Of a stretch of DNA of 64,000 nt, positions 53,944 to 62,043 are shown in pieces (within the stretch, counting starts at the first letter, position 1; every line of letters starts with the position of its first letter). The DNA comes from Oceanobacillus saliphilus (GTDB lineage Bacteria > Bacillota > Bacilli > Bacillales > Amphibacillaceae): positions 1 through 64,000 of the forward strand of contig NZ_JALCZU010000010.1 of the NCBI RefSeq assembly GCF_023522835.1. Direction: 5' to 3'. A program made the translations under genes and the position numbers. The notes under the pieces were generated by a model. It worked only from the letters and a program-made list of their open reading frames with translations, did not search any database and was not told where the DNA came from.

Positions 53944-55926
53944 TTATAATTTGAATCTGCCAACTAGTTCGTTCATTTCTTCTGCCAGTTTTGCTAGTTG
54001 TTCGGAGCTTCCTGCCACTTCTTCCATTGAACTGCTAGATTGTTCTGCAGTAGCTGCTGCTTGTTCGACTCCGGCAGCTGCTTCTTCAGAAACGGAAGCA
54101 ATTTCTTCAATGGAAGCATTCATCTCCTGGCTTCCTGCTGAAATTTCAGAAAGGTTCTCAGATACTTTTCGGATATTATCAGCCATGTCACTTACTGAAT
54201 TGCTTATTTTAGCAAACGTTTCTCCAGTTGTTTTAATCTGGTTTGTCCCTTGTTCCACTTCCTTGTATCCTGCCTTCAATGAATCTGCAACATTACTGGA
54301 TTCCACTTGAATATTGGAAGAAAATCCAGTTATATCTGTTACTGTCTCAGAAACTTGCTCTGCCAATTTACGAACCTCATCGGCTACAACCGCAAACCCC
54401 TTGCCTGCTTCTCCAGCTCTGGCAGCTTCAATTGCAGCATTTAGTGCAAGAAGGTTCGTCTGATTAGCAATCCCTTGAACAACTTCCACAAGCCTAGAAA
54501 TCTCCTCGGATTGTTTGTCCAATACTTCCATCTTCGAAACGGCATCCTGTACAATTCCGTCAATTTTTGTCATTTGTTTATCGGACGATTCCATTAGTTG
54601 CTTCCCCTCATCCGTTAAACGCAGAACATCAATTGATGATTCTCTAATTTGCCCACCCATGATATCTGTTTCCTGAATGCTTGTCGTAAAATTCACCATC
54701 GTACTGGCAAGTGTGGTTGCACTGTTTGCCTGCTTCTCCGTACCTACTGCAATTTCCTGCATTGTCATTGCAATTTGTTCGGAACCACTTTTCACCTCTA
54801 CAGATGATTGTGTCATTTCTTCACTTTGTGATGCTACATTTGTTGAAGCTGCAGCAACCTGTGATAACGTATCATGCAAATTATCTTTCATTAATTGCAT
54901 GGAACTTGTCAACTGGCCAATTTCATCGTTTCGCTTGCTTTTTGGGATTGCCAATCGCAAATTCCCCTTCGACAGCTCGACCATTAATTCAGAAATGATA
55001 CGAATAGGATTAGCGATAGATCTGCTGAACGTTACCGAAACAAAGATCACGATAATGATTGCAGCAACAGAAATGAGTACAGCAATTAAAATAATATGAT
55101 TATTCGTTTCCTGTATCGCAGAAATATCTTGCGAAACCCCGATGACACCTATGATTTCATCACCGGTCGGATCAAACATTGGTAAATAGGAATTCATCGT
55201 TTGGTCATTATTTACAGAAACTTTTTCTCCTTCTGTAATCGAAGCCAATACGGTTGCCTCAGTAAGCTCCGTACCGATATTCTCTGGAACGGAGGATTGT
55301 ACGATTGAGCCATTTGCATTGTACAGGTCAATGGTAACTCCTTGCAATTTTTCATTCATTCGCACAAGAAATGTATCATCAACTGCCATTTGCAACGTAC
55401 CAATTACTTCCTGATTGAAGTATATCGGTGAAAAAGCACGGACAGTCAAACCTGTATCACCGAATTCAAAGCCTGAGATGGATTCGCCGTTTAAAGCATA
55501 TTGAATCGCGTTCACATCACTTTTGTCATCCCCGTACGCTATCGGTTCATGTCCACGTAGGAAAACGATCCCATCTGTATCTCCATATTCGATAACGTCA
55601 ATTCCGTGTTCGGAAAACAACCGTGAATAAATTTCATTTACGAGATCAAGCAGTGTATCACGGTCACGTTCATCGAAAGCTTGTACGAAGTCCAGATTTT
55701 GAGAATAGATTTCCGTTATTCTCTGAAGATCCAAGGCAACATTATCAAACTCGGTTTGGATGATATGCTCCATATCTTCCTGCTGATCTGTAATCAGTTT
55801 ATTGAAACCGTTGGACGTAGTAAAAAAGATAACGATGATTGTCACTGCTAACGGTATAATCGTCAGTGCCAAAAATAGTGACAACAGCTTATTCTTTAAA
55901 GTATCCATTCTAACTATTTTTTTCAT
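53944..55926 (-). CDS. Methyl-accepting chemotaxis protein
   Basis: A 660-residue transmembrane chemoreceptor. Helix 1 (about 12-36), an extracellular dCache-like sensor (about 37-280), helix 2 (about 284-308), a HAMP domain and a signalling domain follow. The latter carries the invariant hairpin tip [20 protein letters not shown]. No CheR-binding pentapeptide ends the protein. Ligand unknown. ATG with GAGGAGA eight bases upstream. A sigma-D-like promoter is upstream, linking it to motility genes. Confidence 0.96.
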   Translation of the reverse strand: MKKIVRMDTLKNKLLSLFLALTIIPLAVTIIVIFFTTSNGFNKLITDQQEDMEHIIQTEFDNVALDLQRITEIYSQNLDFVQAFDERDRDTLLDLVNEIYSRLFSEHGIDVIEYGDTDGIVFLRGHEPIAYGDDKSDVNAIQYALNGESISGFEFGDTGLTVRAFSPIYFNQEVIGTLQMAVDDTFLVRMNEKLQGVTIDLYNANGSIVQSSVPENIGTELTEATVLASITEGEKVSVNNDQTMNSYLPMFDPTGDEIIGVIGVSQDISAIQETNNHIILIAVLISVAAIIIVIFVSVTFSRSIANPIRIISELMVELSKGNLRLAIPKSKRNDEIGQLTSSMQLMKDNLHDTLSQVAAASTNVASQSEEMTQSSVEVKSGSEQIAMTMQEIAVGTEKQANSATTLASTMVNFTTSIQETDIMGGQIRESSIDVLRLTDEGKQLMESSDKQMTKIDGIVQDAVSKMEVLDKQSEEISRLVEVVQGIANQTNLLALNAAIEAARAGEAGKGFAVVADEVRKLAEQVSETVTDITGFSSNIQVESSNVADSLKAGYKEVEQGTNQIKTTGETFAKISNSVSDMADNIRKVSENLSEISAGSQEMNASIEEIASVSEEAAAGVEQAAATAEQSSSSMEEVAGSSEQLAKLAEEMNELVGRFKL

Positions 55927-55978
55927 TTAAAAGGTCTCCTCATATATACCATTCTGTGTCTAATAACTCCCCCGTTTA

Positions 55979-56005
55979 ATATCGGCCAGGAAATGATGAA
56001 TGTTA
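55979..56005 (-). promoter_or_regulatory. Sigma-D-like promoter of the chemoreceptor gene
   Basis: On the minus strand, TAAC (56002-56005), 15 bases, then GCCGATAT (55979-55986). The sigma-D consensus is TAAA-N15-GCCGATAA. Confidence 0.6.
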
Positions 56006-56164
56006 AGGATATTCTTTTAAAAATTAGATGTTGGATCAGTTTTCTTGATGAGGAGTAAAAAGAGGATTGCTTACGTACAAAAGCGCAAAACGACTAGATG
56101 CCAATTACTACACATGCACTAGCGCTAAATAGCTAATTACATTTGTACTGTTTTTATTTTATAA

Positions 56165-56199
56165 AAAAATGCCGATACCAAGTTATTCTTAGTATCGGC
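56165..56199 (-). terminator. Terminator of the ArAE-family gene
   Basis: An 8-bp stem GCCGATAC/GTATCGGC with a 13-nt loop is followed by seven T on the minus strand. Confidence 0.85.
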
Positions 56200-56205
56200 T
56201 TTTCC

Positions 56206-57255
56206 TTATTTCTTTTTATCACGTAGCTCTTTTATTCGGACAAATCTTTCCAATTTATCAAGCTCGTTAAATAATTCAATAATACTATTTGCAATCGGAA
56301 AAACAAATGTCCACTTTTCAAAATCAGAGCCCTGTAGCGCTTCTATTAAGTTATTGATTGTAATTCTCATGGCATTCTTTGTTTCTTTTTGTAGGTCACT
56401 ATCCAAAATAATTCGATTTTCGTACAATAACAGGACATTTTCACTATACGTATTCATCTCACTAACAAGCTTTTTAATCAGATGTGACTTCCCACTTGAA
56501 ATTACTTCGATATTGTCCAGGTTTTTCTCCAGTTGCAAAATCAATGTATGTTTTTTTTGCAAGACGCTGATCATGTGCTTGTAGATAATGATATTCCGTA
56601 AAAATTCGTTTCTGTTTCGGATGAATAGACTGGTTCTTTCATCTGAAATAATTTCAAAATAATCTCTGACTTTATTGATCAGTTTTTCAATTTCCCTGTC
56701 ATCGCCCTTCATCTGCGGGACGCTCATCGTTTTATTCGGTATGACGCGAAGAAGGAAATTTGTCTTTTCACTCGCTTTTTTAATCATGCCAAACAGGATT
56801 TTCTGATGGTCCGGCGGATAGACTAGCACATTGACGATAAACGCTGAAAATACTCCAATAGCTACAAGCGATAACCTTTCTATGATGTAGATGATATTTA
56901 CACCATCACCACTAGCAAGCATTATCGTAACAATTGTAAGTACTGTCAAACTAACGGTTTTATTCAAACCAAGACTTACATTGATCGCAATGGATATAAT
57001 TACAACTGCACCAACAGAAATTGGATTGTTTCCAACCAAAAATATACCAAGCAATGCAAATGCAAGTCCTACTCCATTTGAAATGATAACTTCTTTAATA
57101 TAGTTGAACGAGCGCATAATCGAAGGCTGCATTGCCAGCACCGCAGCAATCGCGGCTACAAGTTCCAACTCAAGTCCAATCATTCCTGTGATTACTAAAG
57201 TTAGAGCAACCGCAAGGCCAGTCTTCACCATACGCGGCCCAATATTAAATTCCAT
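56206..57255 (-). CDS. Aromatic acid exporter (ArAE/FUSC) family membrane protein
   Basis: A 349-residue protein. About five to six helices lie in the first ~145 residues (AVALTLVITGMIGLELELVA, AAVLAMQPSIMRSFNYI, VVIISIAINVSLGL). A helical cytosolic domain of ~200 residues follows. The ArAE_1/UPF0421 family is thought to move aromatic or other weak acids; the substrate is not known. GAGGTG precedes the ATG. Confidence 0.85.
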   Translation of the reverse strand: MEFNIGPRMVKTGLAVALTLVITGMIGLELELVAAIAAVLAMQPSIMRSFNYIKEVIISNGVGLAFALLGIFLVGNNPISVGAVVIISIAINVSLGLNKTVSLTVLTIVTIMLASGDGVNIIYIIERLSLVAIGVFSAFIVNVLVYPPDHQKILFGMIKKASEKTNFLLRVIPNKTMSVPQMKGDDREIEKLINKVRDYFEIISDERTSLFIRNRNEFLRNIIIYKHMISVLQKKHTLILQLEKNLDNIEVISSGKSHLIKKLVSEMNTYSENVLLLYENRIILDSDLQKETKNAMRITINNLIEALQGSDFEKWTFVFPIANSIIELFNELDKLERFVRIKELRDKKK

Positions 57256-57296
57256 TTTCTCTGCACCTCACTAGCAGTAGTATACCCCTTTCTTTA

Positions 57297-57327
57297 GTGC
57301 CTGTCACTTCCCGAATTTTGTCGAATA
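57297..57327 (+). repeat. Dispersed repeat copy
   Basis: GTGCCTGTCACTTCCCGAAT followed by TTTGTCGAATA. The CCTGTCACT-CCCGAATTTT core recurs at 57553 and, less exactly, at 61960 and 53911. Confidence 0.75.
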
Positions 57328-57552
57328 GTAGTAATAGGTATGAAACAAAAAATCCTGTATCGCAATTGTTATCCTATTGCTCTACAGGATCTTTTATGAC
57401 AAAAGTCCATATATTCTTGAACTCAGCTTCGTTTTGTTTTCCATTTCGATGTGTTTTCTTCCTTGCCATCTCCATTTCTCTTTCCCCATCATGTTGCTAT
57501 AAGTGGTCCAGATATGTTATGCCATACACTGAAGCTAGCACTGGTACGAAGT

Positions 57553-57583
57553 ATGCCTGTCACTCCCCGAATTTTAGAGGATT
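57553..57583 (+). repeat. Dispersed repeat copy
   Basis: ATGCCTGTCACTCCCCGAAT followed by TTTAGAGGAT. It differs from the copy at 57297 by one base in the first 20. Confidence 0.75.
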
Positions 57584-57665
57584 ATGGCGAACGGCTTATG
57601 TTTTCCTTGTGAATGGAAACAATAACAAGCATGATTCTCTATTTAATGGAGTAAGGAGTGATGGA

Positions 57666-59051
57666 ATGCAATCTTCCAATCAATATCGGATAGAACGAGA
57701 TTCACTTGGAGAAATAAAGGTTCCGAAAACAGCTTATTATGGCGCGCAAACGCAACGAGCAATCGATAATTTCCAAATCAGCGGGAAGCGTCTTCCAAAA
57801 TCATTCATCAAAGCACAGGGAATTATTAAAGCTTCTGCTGCCGTAACAAATATGGAGCTGGAAATGCTCTCCAAAACAACCGGTGAAGCAATCATTAAGG
57901 CAGCTGAAGAAGTAATTCAGGGCAAGTGGGATGATCAATTTGTCGTTGATATTTACCAGGCAGGAGCCGGCACATCACAAAACATGAATATAAATGAAGT
58001 CATTGCACATAGGGCTTCTGAAATATTGGATGGCACATTGGAATCACATCGGGTTCATCCAAATGATCATGTGAACTTGACACAATCAACAAATGATACC
58101 TTTCATGCAGCGATTCATATCGCAGCCTTGGAATTAATGAACCAACAATTGCTGCCATCCATTAAAGACCTGCATAAAGCGCTTGAAAAAATATCCATTG
58201 AGTTGATGCCGATTAGAAAATCAGGAAGGACACATTTACACGATGCAGTTCCGATGCGCTTAGGACAGGAATTTTCCGCTTATGCGGAAACAATCAAAAC
58301 CATGTACGAACACATCCAGGCTACTGCAGATCCATTATATGAAATCGGATTGGGTGGGAATGCAATCGGAACAAGAATGAACTTACCACCTGCATACATT
58401 CCTAAAATAATTAAAGAAGTATCCAACAGAACGAATTTACCTTTCCGTGAACCACCAAATATGTTTCAATTTATGCAAAATACGAATGCGCCAATCCGGA
58501 CAATGCTTGCCTTAAAGGAACTTTCCATTCATTTAATCAAAATTACAAGTGACTTACGCTTACTGGCTTCAGGTCCAAGGACAGGTTTAGCGGAAATTTC
58601 TTTACCATCTGTCCAACCTGGATCAACAATTATGCCAGGGAAAGTTAATCCCGCTATCCTTGAAATGACACATATGGTCTGCTGTCAGGTCATTGGCTAT
58701 GAGGCAGCAATAGCCACAGCTGGTATCGCCGGACAACTGGAAATCAATGTGATGATGCCCTTTATCGCCCATGCATTTCTTGAGTCAATTGAATTGTTAT
58801 CTAACACCATTTCAACCCTTGTAACGAAATGTATCAGTGGTATCCAGGGTAATGAGGAGATTTGCAACAAATACATGCATGAAAGTCTTGCATTAGTTAC
58901 TGCTTTAAGTCCTATTATGGGGTATGATCGAGCTGCGGAAATCGGTAAACAGGCTGATGAGAAGAATATAACCATAAAACAAATCCTTCAGGAGAAAAAT
59001 TTACTAACACGTGAAATTGAAAAAGCGTTGAACCCTGAAGGTATGGTTTAA
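57666..59051 (+). CDS. aspA: Aspartase/fumarase-family lyase
   Basis: A 461-residue class II fumarase/aspartase homotetramer subunit. The signature GSTIMPGKVNP is present, with GRTHLHDAVPMRLGQEFSA and STNDTFHAAIH. It either deaminates aspartate to fumarate or hydrates fumarate. The aspartase reading (AVPM, IQGN) is somewhat favoured, but the family is hard to split by eye. The ATG at 57666 with AAGGAG seven bases upstream is the start. The frame extends to 57297 through a repeat, which is not coding. Confidence 0.88.
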   Translation: MQSSNQYRIERDSLGEIKVPKTAYYGAQTQRAIDNFQISGKRLPKSFIKAQGIIKASAAVTNMELEMLSKTTGEAIIKAAEEVIQGKWDDQFVVDIYQAGAGTSQNMNINEVIAHRASEILDGTLESHRVHPNDHVNLTQSTNDTFHAAIHIAALELMNQQLLPSIKDLHKALEKISIELMPIRKSGRTHLHDAVPMRLGQEFSAYAETIKTMYEHIQATADPLYEIGLGGNAIGTRMNLPPAYIPKIIKEVSNRTNLPFREPPNMFQFMQNTNAPIRTMLALKELSIHLIKITSDLRLLASGPRTGLAEISLPSVQPGSTIMPGKVNPAILEMTHMVCCQVIGYEAAIATAGIAGQLEINVMMPFIAHAFLESIELLSNTISTLVTKCISGIQGNEEICNKYMHESLALVTALSPIMGYDRAAEIGKQADEKNITIKQILQEKNLLTREIEKALNPEGMV

Positions 59052-59093
59052 CTTTTGAAGCATTTGTATTCAAGGAAAGCAGGTAATCGTAAC

Positions 59094-59474
59094 ATGGATA
59101 AAAATAAAGTTGTTGAAGTTATCGATCCAGCATTAAAAAAACGCATCGAAGAGGAAATAAGCGGCCTAACATTCACCAAAAATTTCCGTTCCTCCACTGC
59201 TGAAGAATGGTATATTTTTTTACCAGGATTTAAGGATAAGAAAACTGGTGGAGCAGCTGGAAAAGCAATCGTGCATTATAACCTCTGGGGTAATCAGAAC
59301 ATCTTTATCAATACAACGATAATTTTTGATGACCCTTCATTGTATGATCCGAAATTACATGCACTTGTATATGCCATTGCAGACGAAATTGTTAATCGGC
59401 TTGTTGGTTATGCAAATACACTTCTTTCTGTTCATGCCGGGGAAAATTCCTATACTGCAGAATACAAATCATAG
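59094..59474 (+). CDS. Hypothetical protein, 126 aa
   Basis: A soluble protein of unknown function starting KNKVVEVIDPALKKRI. It contains EEWYIFLPGFKDKKTGG and LVYAIADEIVNRLVGYANTL. No domain recognised. The frame extends to a TTG at 59055 (no ribosome site); the ATG at 59094 has a weak AGG-rich site. It follows the lyase gene within 50 bases, so it may be in the same transcript. Confidence 0.65.
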   Translation: MDKNKVVEVIDPALKKRIEEEISGLTFTKNFRSSTAEEWYIFLPGFKDKKTGGAAGKAIVHYNLWGNQNIFINTTIIFDDPSLYDPKLHALVYAIADEIVNRLVGYANTLLSVHAGENSYTAEYKS

Positions 59475-59549
59475 GTGACAAGCCAAAATGATTTGCAAGC
59501 TTCGTCAGGATTTGAAACGAAGATTATGGACTAGAGGCTTACTTAAAAA

Positions 59550-59580
59550 ACCAGATTGCACTTTTTTCATGCAATCTGGT
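59550..59580 (-). terminator. Terminator of mvaS
   Basis: An 11-bp stem ACCAGATTGCA/TGCAATCTGGT with a 9-nt loop is followed on the minus strand by TTTTTTAAG. Confidence 0.88.
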
Positions 59581-59595
59581 CTAACAACGATTCAT

Positions 59596-60777
59596 TTACA
59601 TAGTTTTATGGAGCTTATTAACATACAATCGCATATTATCCTGCATTCCAGATAAGCAAATTGCAGCTGGATCATTAGCAATTCCCAATTCAACTGTCGA
59701 GCCATCCACCGGCAATGTTTCCTCAAAAATTCGCTCATATTCGGAAACAGTAATTTCTTTTCTTGATTCAAATAAGTTCGAATGGTGAGCGATATTCAAG
59801 TAATTACGGTAGTCCGGCTGCAGAATGCCTGTAAAGAATTCACCTACTGCACCAGAACCATAGCTGAACAGACCAATGCGTGAACCATCTTTTAAATCTT
59901 CTTTTTGTTCAAGCAGGGAAAGCAAGCTCAAGTACAACGATCCAGTGTATATATTGCCAACGTTTCTATTATAGATGGTACTAACCTTATAATTCGCCAA
60001 TAAACGTTCCTGATCTTCCTCAGAACCCTGGTCCAAAATCGTTCGTAATGCTTTCAACCCCATTTTTGTATATGGCAAGTGGAAACAAATTGCTTCAAAA
60101 TCAGCAAGACCGAGTCCAGCTTTTGCTTTGTAAGCTTCCCAGACTTTCTGGAAGAATACTATATATTGCTCATTGGAGAATTTCCCGTCAACAAAGGCCT
60201 TGTCCGAATAGATTGGACGCCAAAAATCCATGATATCATCTGTCAAATACGCACTATGTTCTTCAAGTGCCATTATTTTAGGTTCAGCACTGATAAGCAA
60301 TGCAACTGCCCCCGCCCCTTGAGTTGATTCTCCAGAAGTGTGCAGACCATATCTTGCAATATCGGATGCGAGCACTAAAACTTTACTATCCGGATTCAAT
60401 GCCACATGGCCTTTTGCCATTTGAATCGCAGCAGTTGCCCCATAACATGCCTGTTTTAATTCGATGTTCCGGGCATAAGGGTTTAACCCTAATAGTCGGT
60501 GCACATACACACCCGCAGATTTTGAATTATCGATTCCGGATTCGGTTCCAAAAATAACAAAGTCAATACTTGCTTTATCTTCATCATCTAGAATGCCAAG
60601 TGCAGCATTTGCTGCCAACGTAACCGGGTCTTGAGTAATTGGAGCGATTGCCATCTTTTCCTGACCGATTCCGATAGTAAATTTTTCTGGTTCTACATTT
60701 CTTGCTTCTGCTAATTTATTCATATCCACGTATAAATGCGGTGCATAAAAACCAATCTTATCAATTCCAATTTTCAA
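59596..60777 (-). CDS. mvaS: Hydroxymethylglutaryl-CoA synthase
   Basis: A 393-residue enzyme condensing acetyl-CoA and acetoacetyl-CoA to HMG-CoA, step one of the mevalonate route to isoprenoids. The catalytic triad falls at the classical positions Glu79 (FGTESGID), Cys111 (KQACYGATAA) and His233 (ICFHLPYTKMG). Translation starts at TTG (60777) with AAGGAG seven bases upstream. B. subtilis lacks this enzyme and uses the MEP route. No other mevalonate gene is near, so the rest of the pathway must be elsewhere or absent. Confidence 0.97.
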   Translation of the reverse strand: MKIGIDKIGFYAPHLYVDMNKLAEARNVEPEKFTIGIGQEKMAIAPITQDPVTLAANAALGILDDEDKASIDFVIFGTESGIDNSKSAGVYVHRLLGLNPYARNIELKQACYGATAAIQMAKGHVALNPDSKVLVLASDIARYGLHTSGESTQGAGAVALLISAEPKIMALEEHSAYLTDDIMDFWRPIYSDKAFVDGKFSNEQYIVFFQKVWEAYKAKAGLGLADFEAICFHLPYTKMGLKALRTILDQGSEEDQERLLANYKVSTIYNRNVGNIYTGSLYLSLLSLLEQKEDLKDGSRIGLFSYGSGAVGEFFTGILQPDYRNYLNIAHHSNLFESRKEITVSEYERIFEETLPVDGSTVELGIANDPAAICLSGMQDNMRLYVNKLHKTM

Positions 60778-61269
60778 CGTTATTCTCCTTATCTACTTAT
60801 GTATATTTAGTCGTGCATTATTAGATTCTTGGTTGTCACCAAGCCTTTCGGTGACAGCCTCCCATGCACGCATGCAGGATACTTACGTTCTATTTCTTGC
60901 CTGCTAAAAAATCCGGAAACCATGTATAACCTTTGAGCTTAGTGATAGGGTTCACAAATACACTTTTTTCTTAAAAACGTGGCAACTGTCTAAGCCTTTT
61001 GGAAGTATGTCTTCGTTGTACTTATGAAAGTAAAAAAGTTTATGCTTTCTTACTTTCTCACTTGCTAAAAAATTCAATATCTAAATAATAATATAACACC
61101 CTATAAAAAAGCAACTAAGACTGTATGCATTCCATATCACTTCATAAAAATGCCCTACATTATTTATACAGATCCATGCAAGTGAAGGACTGCAAAAGAA
61201 ATACTTCTTCACATTCGATTATCTTCATTTCTTAACAAAATCTGAAACCTATTCCAATCATATCTCCTA
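60778..61269. other. Repeat-rich gap between mvaS and the RNase H gene
   Basis: No gene. It holds TGTCACC/GGTGACA and TGCACGCATGCA patches near 60833-60880. A GGCAACT-type repeat copy at 60979-61020 shows TGGCAACTGTCTAAGCCTTT, like 46274-46293. TGCTAAAAAATT follows at the end. Confidence 0.6.
60979..61020 (+). repeat. GGCAACT-type dispersed repeat copy
   Basis: Shares TGGCAACTG-CTAAGCCTTT with the copy at 46274, and GTATG-CTTCGTT with the copy at 1411. Confidence 0.65.
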
Positions 61270-61932
61270 TTATTTCCCGGGTTGTTCCATTGTGCTTGTT
61301 ATCTCCGTTCCGTTCAATGCCTGTGATGCCAGTTGGTCTGCTTCGCGATTCAGTTTACGTGAAACAACTTCATATTCGGGTGAGATTCCGAGTTCTTCCA
61401 ATTTCTTCTCGATCCGGTCAATCCATATTGCCAGCTCTTGCTCATAGCACGGCCATTCGCCATTCATTTGGTTAATGACAACCTTGGAATCTCCAACAAA
61501 CGTGACTGGTATATGATGGACACCGAGCAGATCCAATTCCTGTAACCCGAGATGCAATGCGGCATATTCTGCTTCATTATTCGTTTGAAGCTCCTGAACA
61601 CGTGCATTTTTCCGAAGGCGATAGGACTTGTTATTCTGCTCATAATAAACAACACAACCCAATCCGGAGTTTTTCGTTTTCAAATCGAAGCCACCATCGA
61701 AATAAACTTTTATATGATGTGGTTCGGTTTGAATCCCTTCCATAAGTTTCTTCAGTTCCTTTATTGTCCATGAATTTTCGTGACTATCGATAAAATGTAA
61801 CTCTTTGGCACGACCAGTTTTTATAAGATCTTCCGCAATTAATATCGCATGTGCAGCTTTCATCTCATCAGAACTAAATGTCGCAACAGATCCCTTAGGC
61901 GTTTTATAGGATAACTCCATTCTAACTCTCAC
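61270..61932 (-). CDS. RNase H-fold protein, YpeP-like
   Basis: A 220-residue protein. An N-terminal ~75-residue domain precedes a C-terminal RNase HI-type domain (about 75-205). The acidic catalytic set is visible: YFDGGFD, NNEAEYAAL, FVGDSK and NREADQLA. It resembles B. subtilis YpeP. It would cut RNA in RNA-DNA hybrids if active. The frame opens at 61950; GTG at 61932, nine bases from AAGGAG, is the preferred start. Confidence 0.88.
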   Translation of the reverse strand: MRVRMELSYKTPKGSVATFSSDEMKAAHAILIAEDLIKTGRAKELHFIDSHENSWTIKELKKLMEGIQTEPHHIKVYFDGGFDLKTKNSGLGCVVYYEQNNKSYRLRKNARVQELQTNNEAEYAALHLGLQELDLLGVHHIPVTFVGDSKVVINQMNGEWPCYEQELAIWIDRIEKKLEELGISPEYEVVSRKLNREADQLASQALNGTEITSTMEQPGK

Positions 61933-61959
61933 GATCATACTCTCCTTCATAAGGGGCGA

Positions 61960-61980
61960 GCACTGTCACTCCCCGACTTG
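61960..61980 (+). repeat. Dispersed repeat copy
   Basis: GCACTGTCACTCCCCGACTT is a diverged copy of the CACTCCCCGAATTTT repeat, between the RNase H and sbcC genes. Confidence 0.55.
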
Positions 61981-61995
61981 GTAATAGCCAAAAAC

Positions 61996-62025
61996 CACGG
62001 ACATCTCTTCATTTGGATATCCGTG
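61996..62025 (-). terminator. Terminator of sbcC
   Basis: CACGGACATC pairs with GATATCCGTG (one G-U) around a 10-nt loop, followed on the minus strand by GTTTTTGG. Confidence 0.8.
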
Positions 62026-62043
62026 ATTCTCCATTTCAACTCA

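Larger units (their letters stand above)
57256..57665. other. Gap before the lyase gene with two repeat copies
   Basis: Two copies of the dispersed repeat bound a segment of about 255 bp (57297-57583). A hairpin ATCCTGTA/TACAGGAT lies at about 57352-57392. An open frame runs through this gap into the lyase, but it is not the lyase N terminus. This region may be the relic of a small mobile or repeat element. Confidence 0.5.

Noticed and set aside
57297-57665. N-terminal extension of the lyase (about 123 residues)
   Set aside because: It translates the dispersed repeat and hairpin and has no family homology; AAGGAG marks the true start at 57666.
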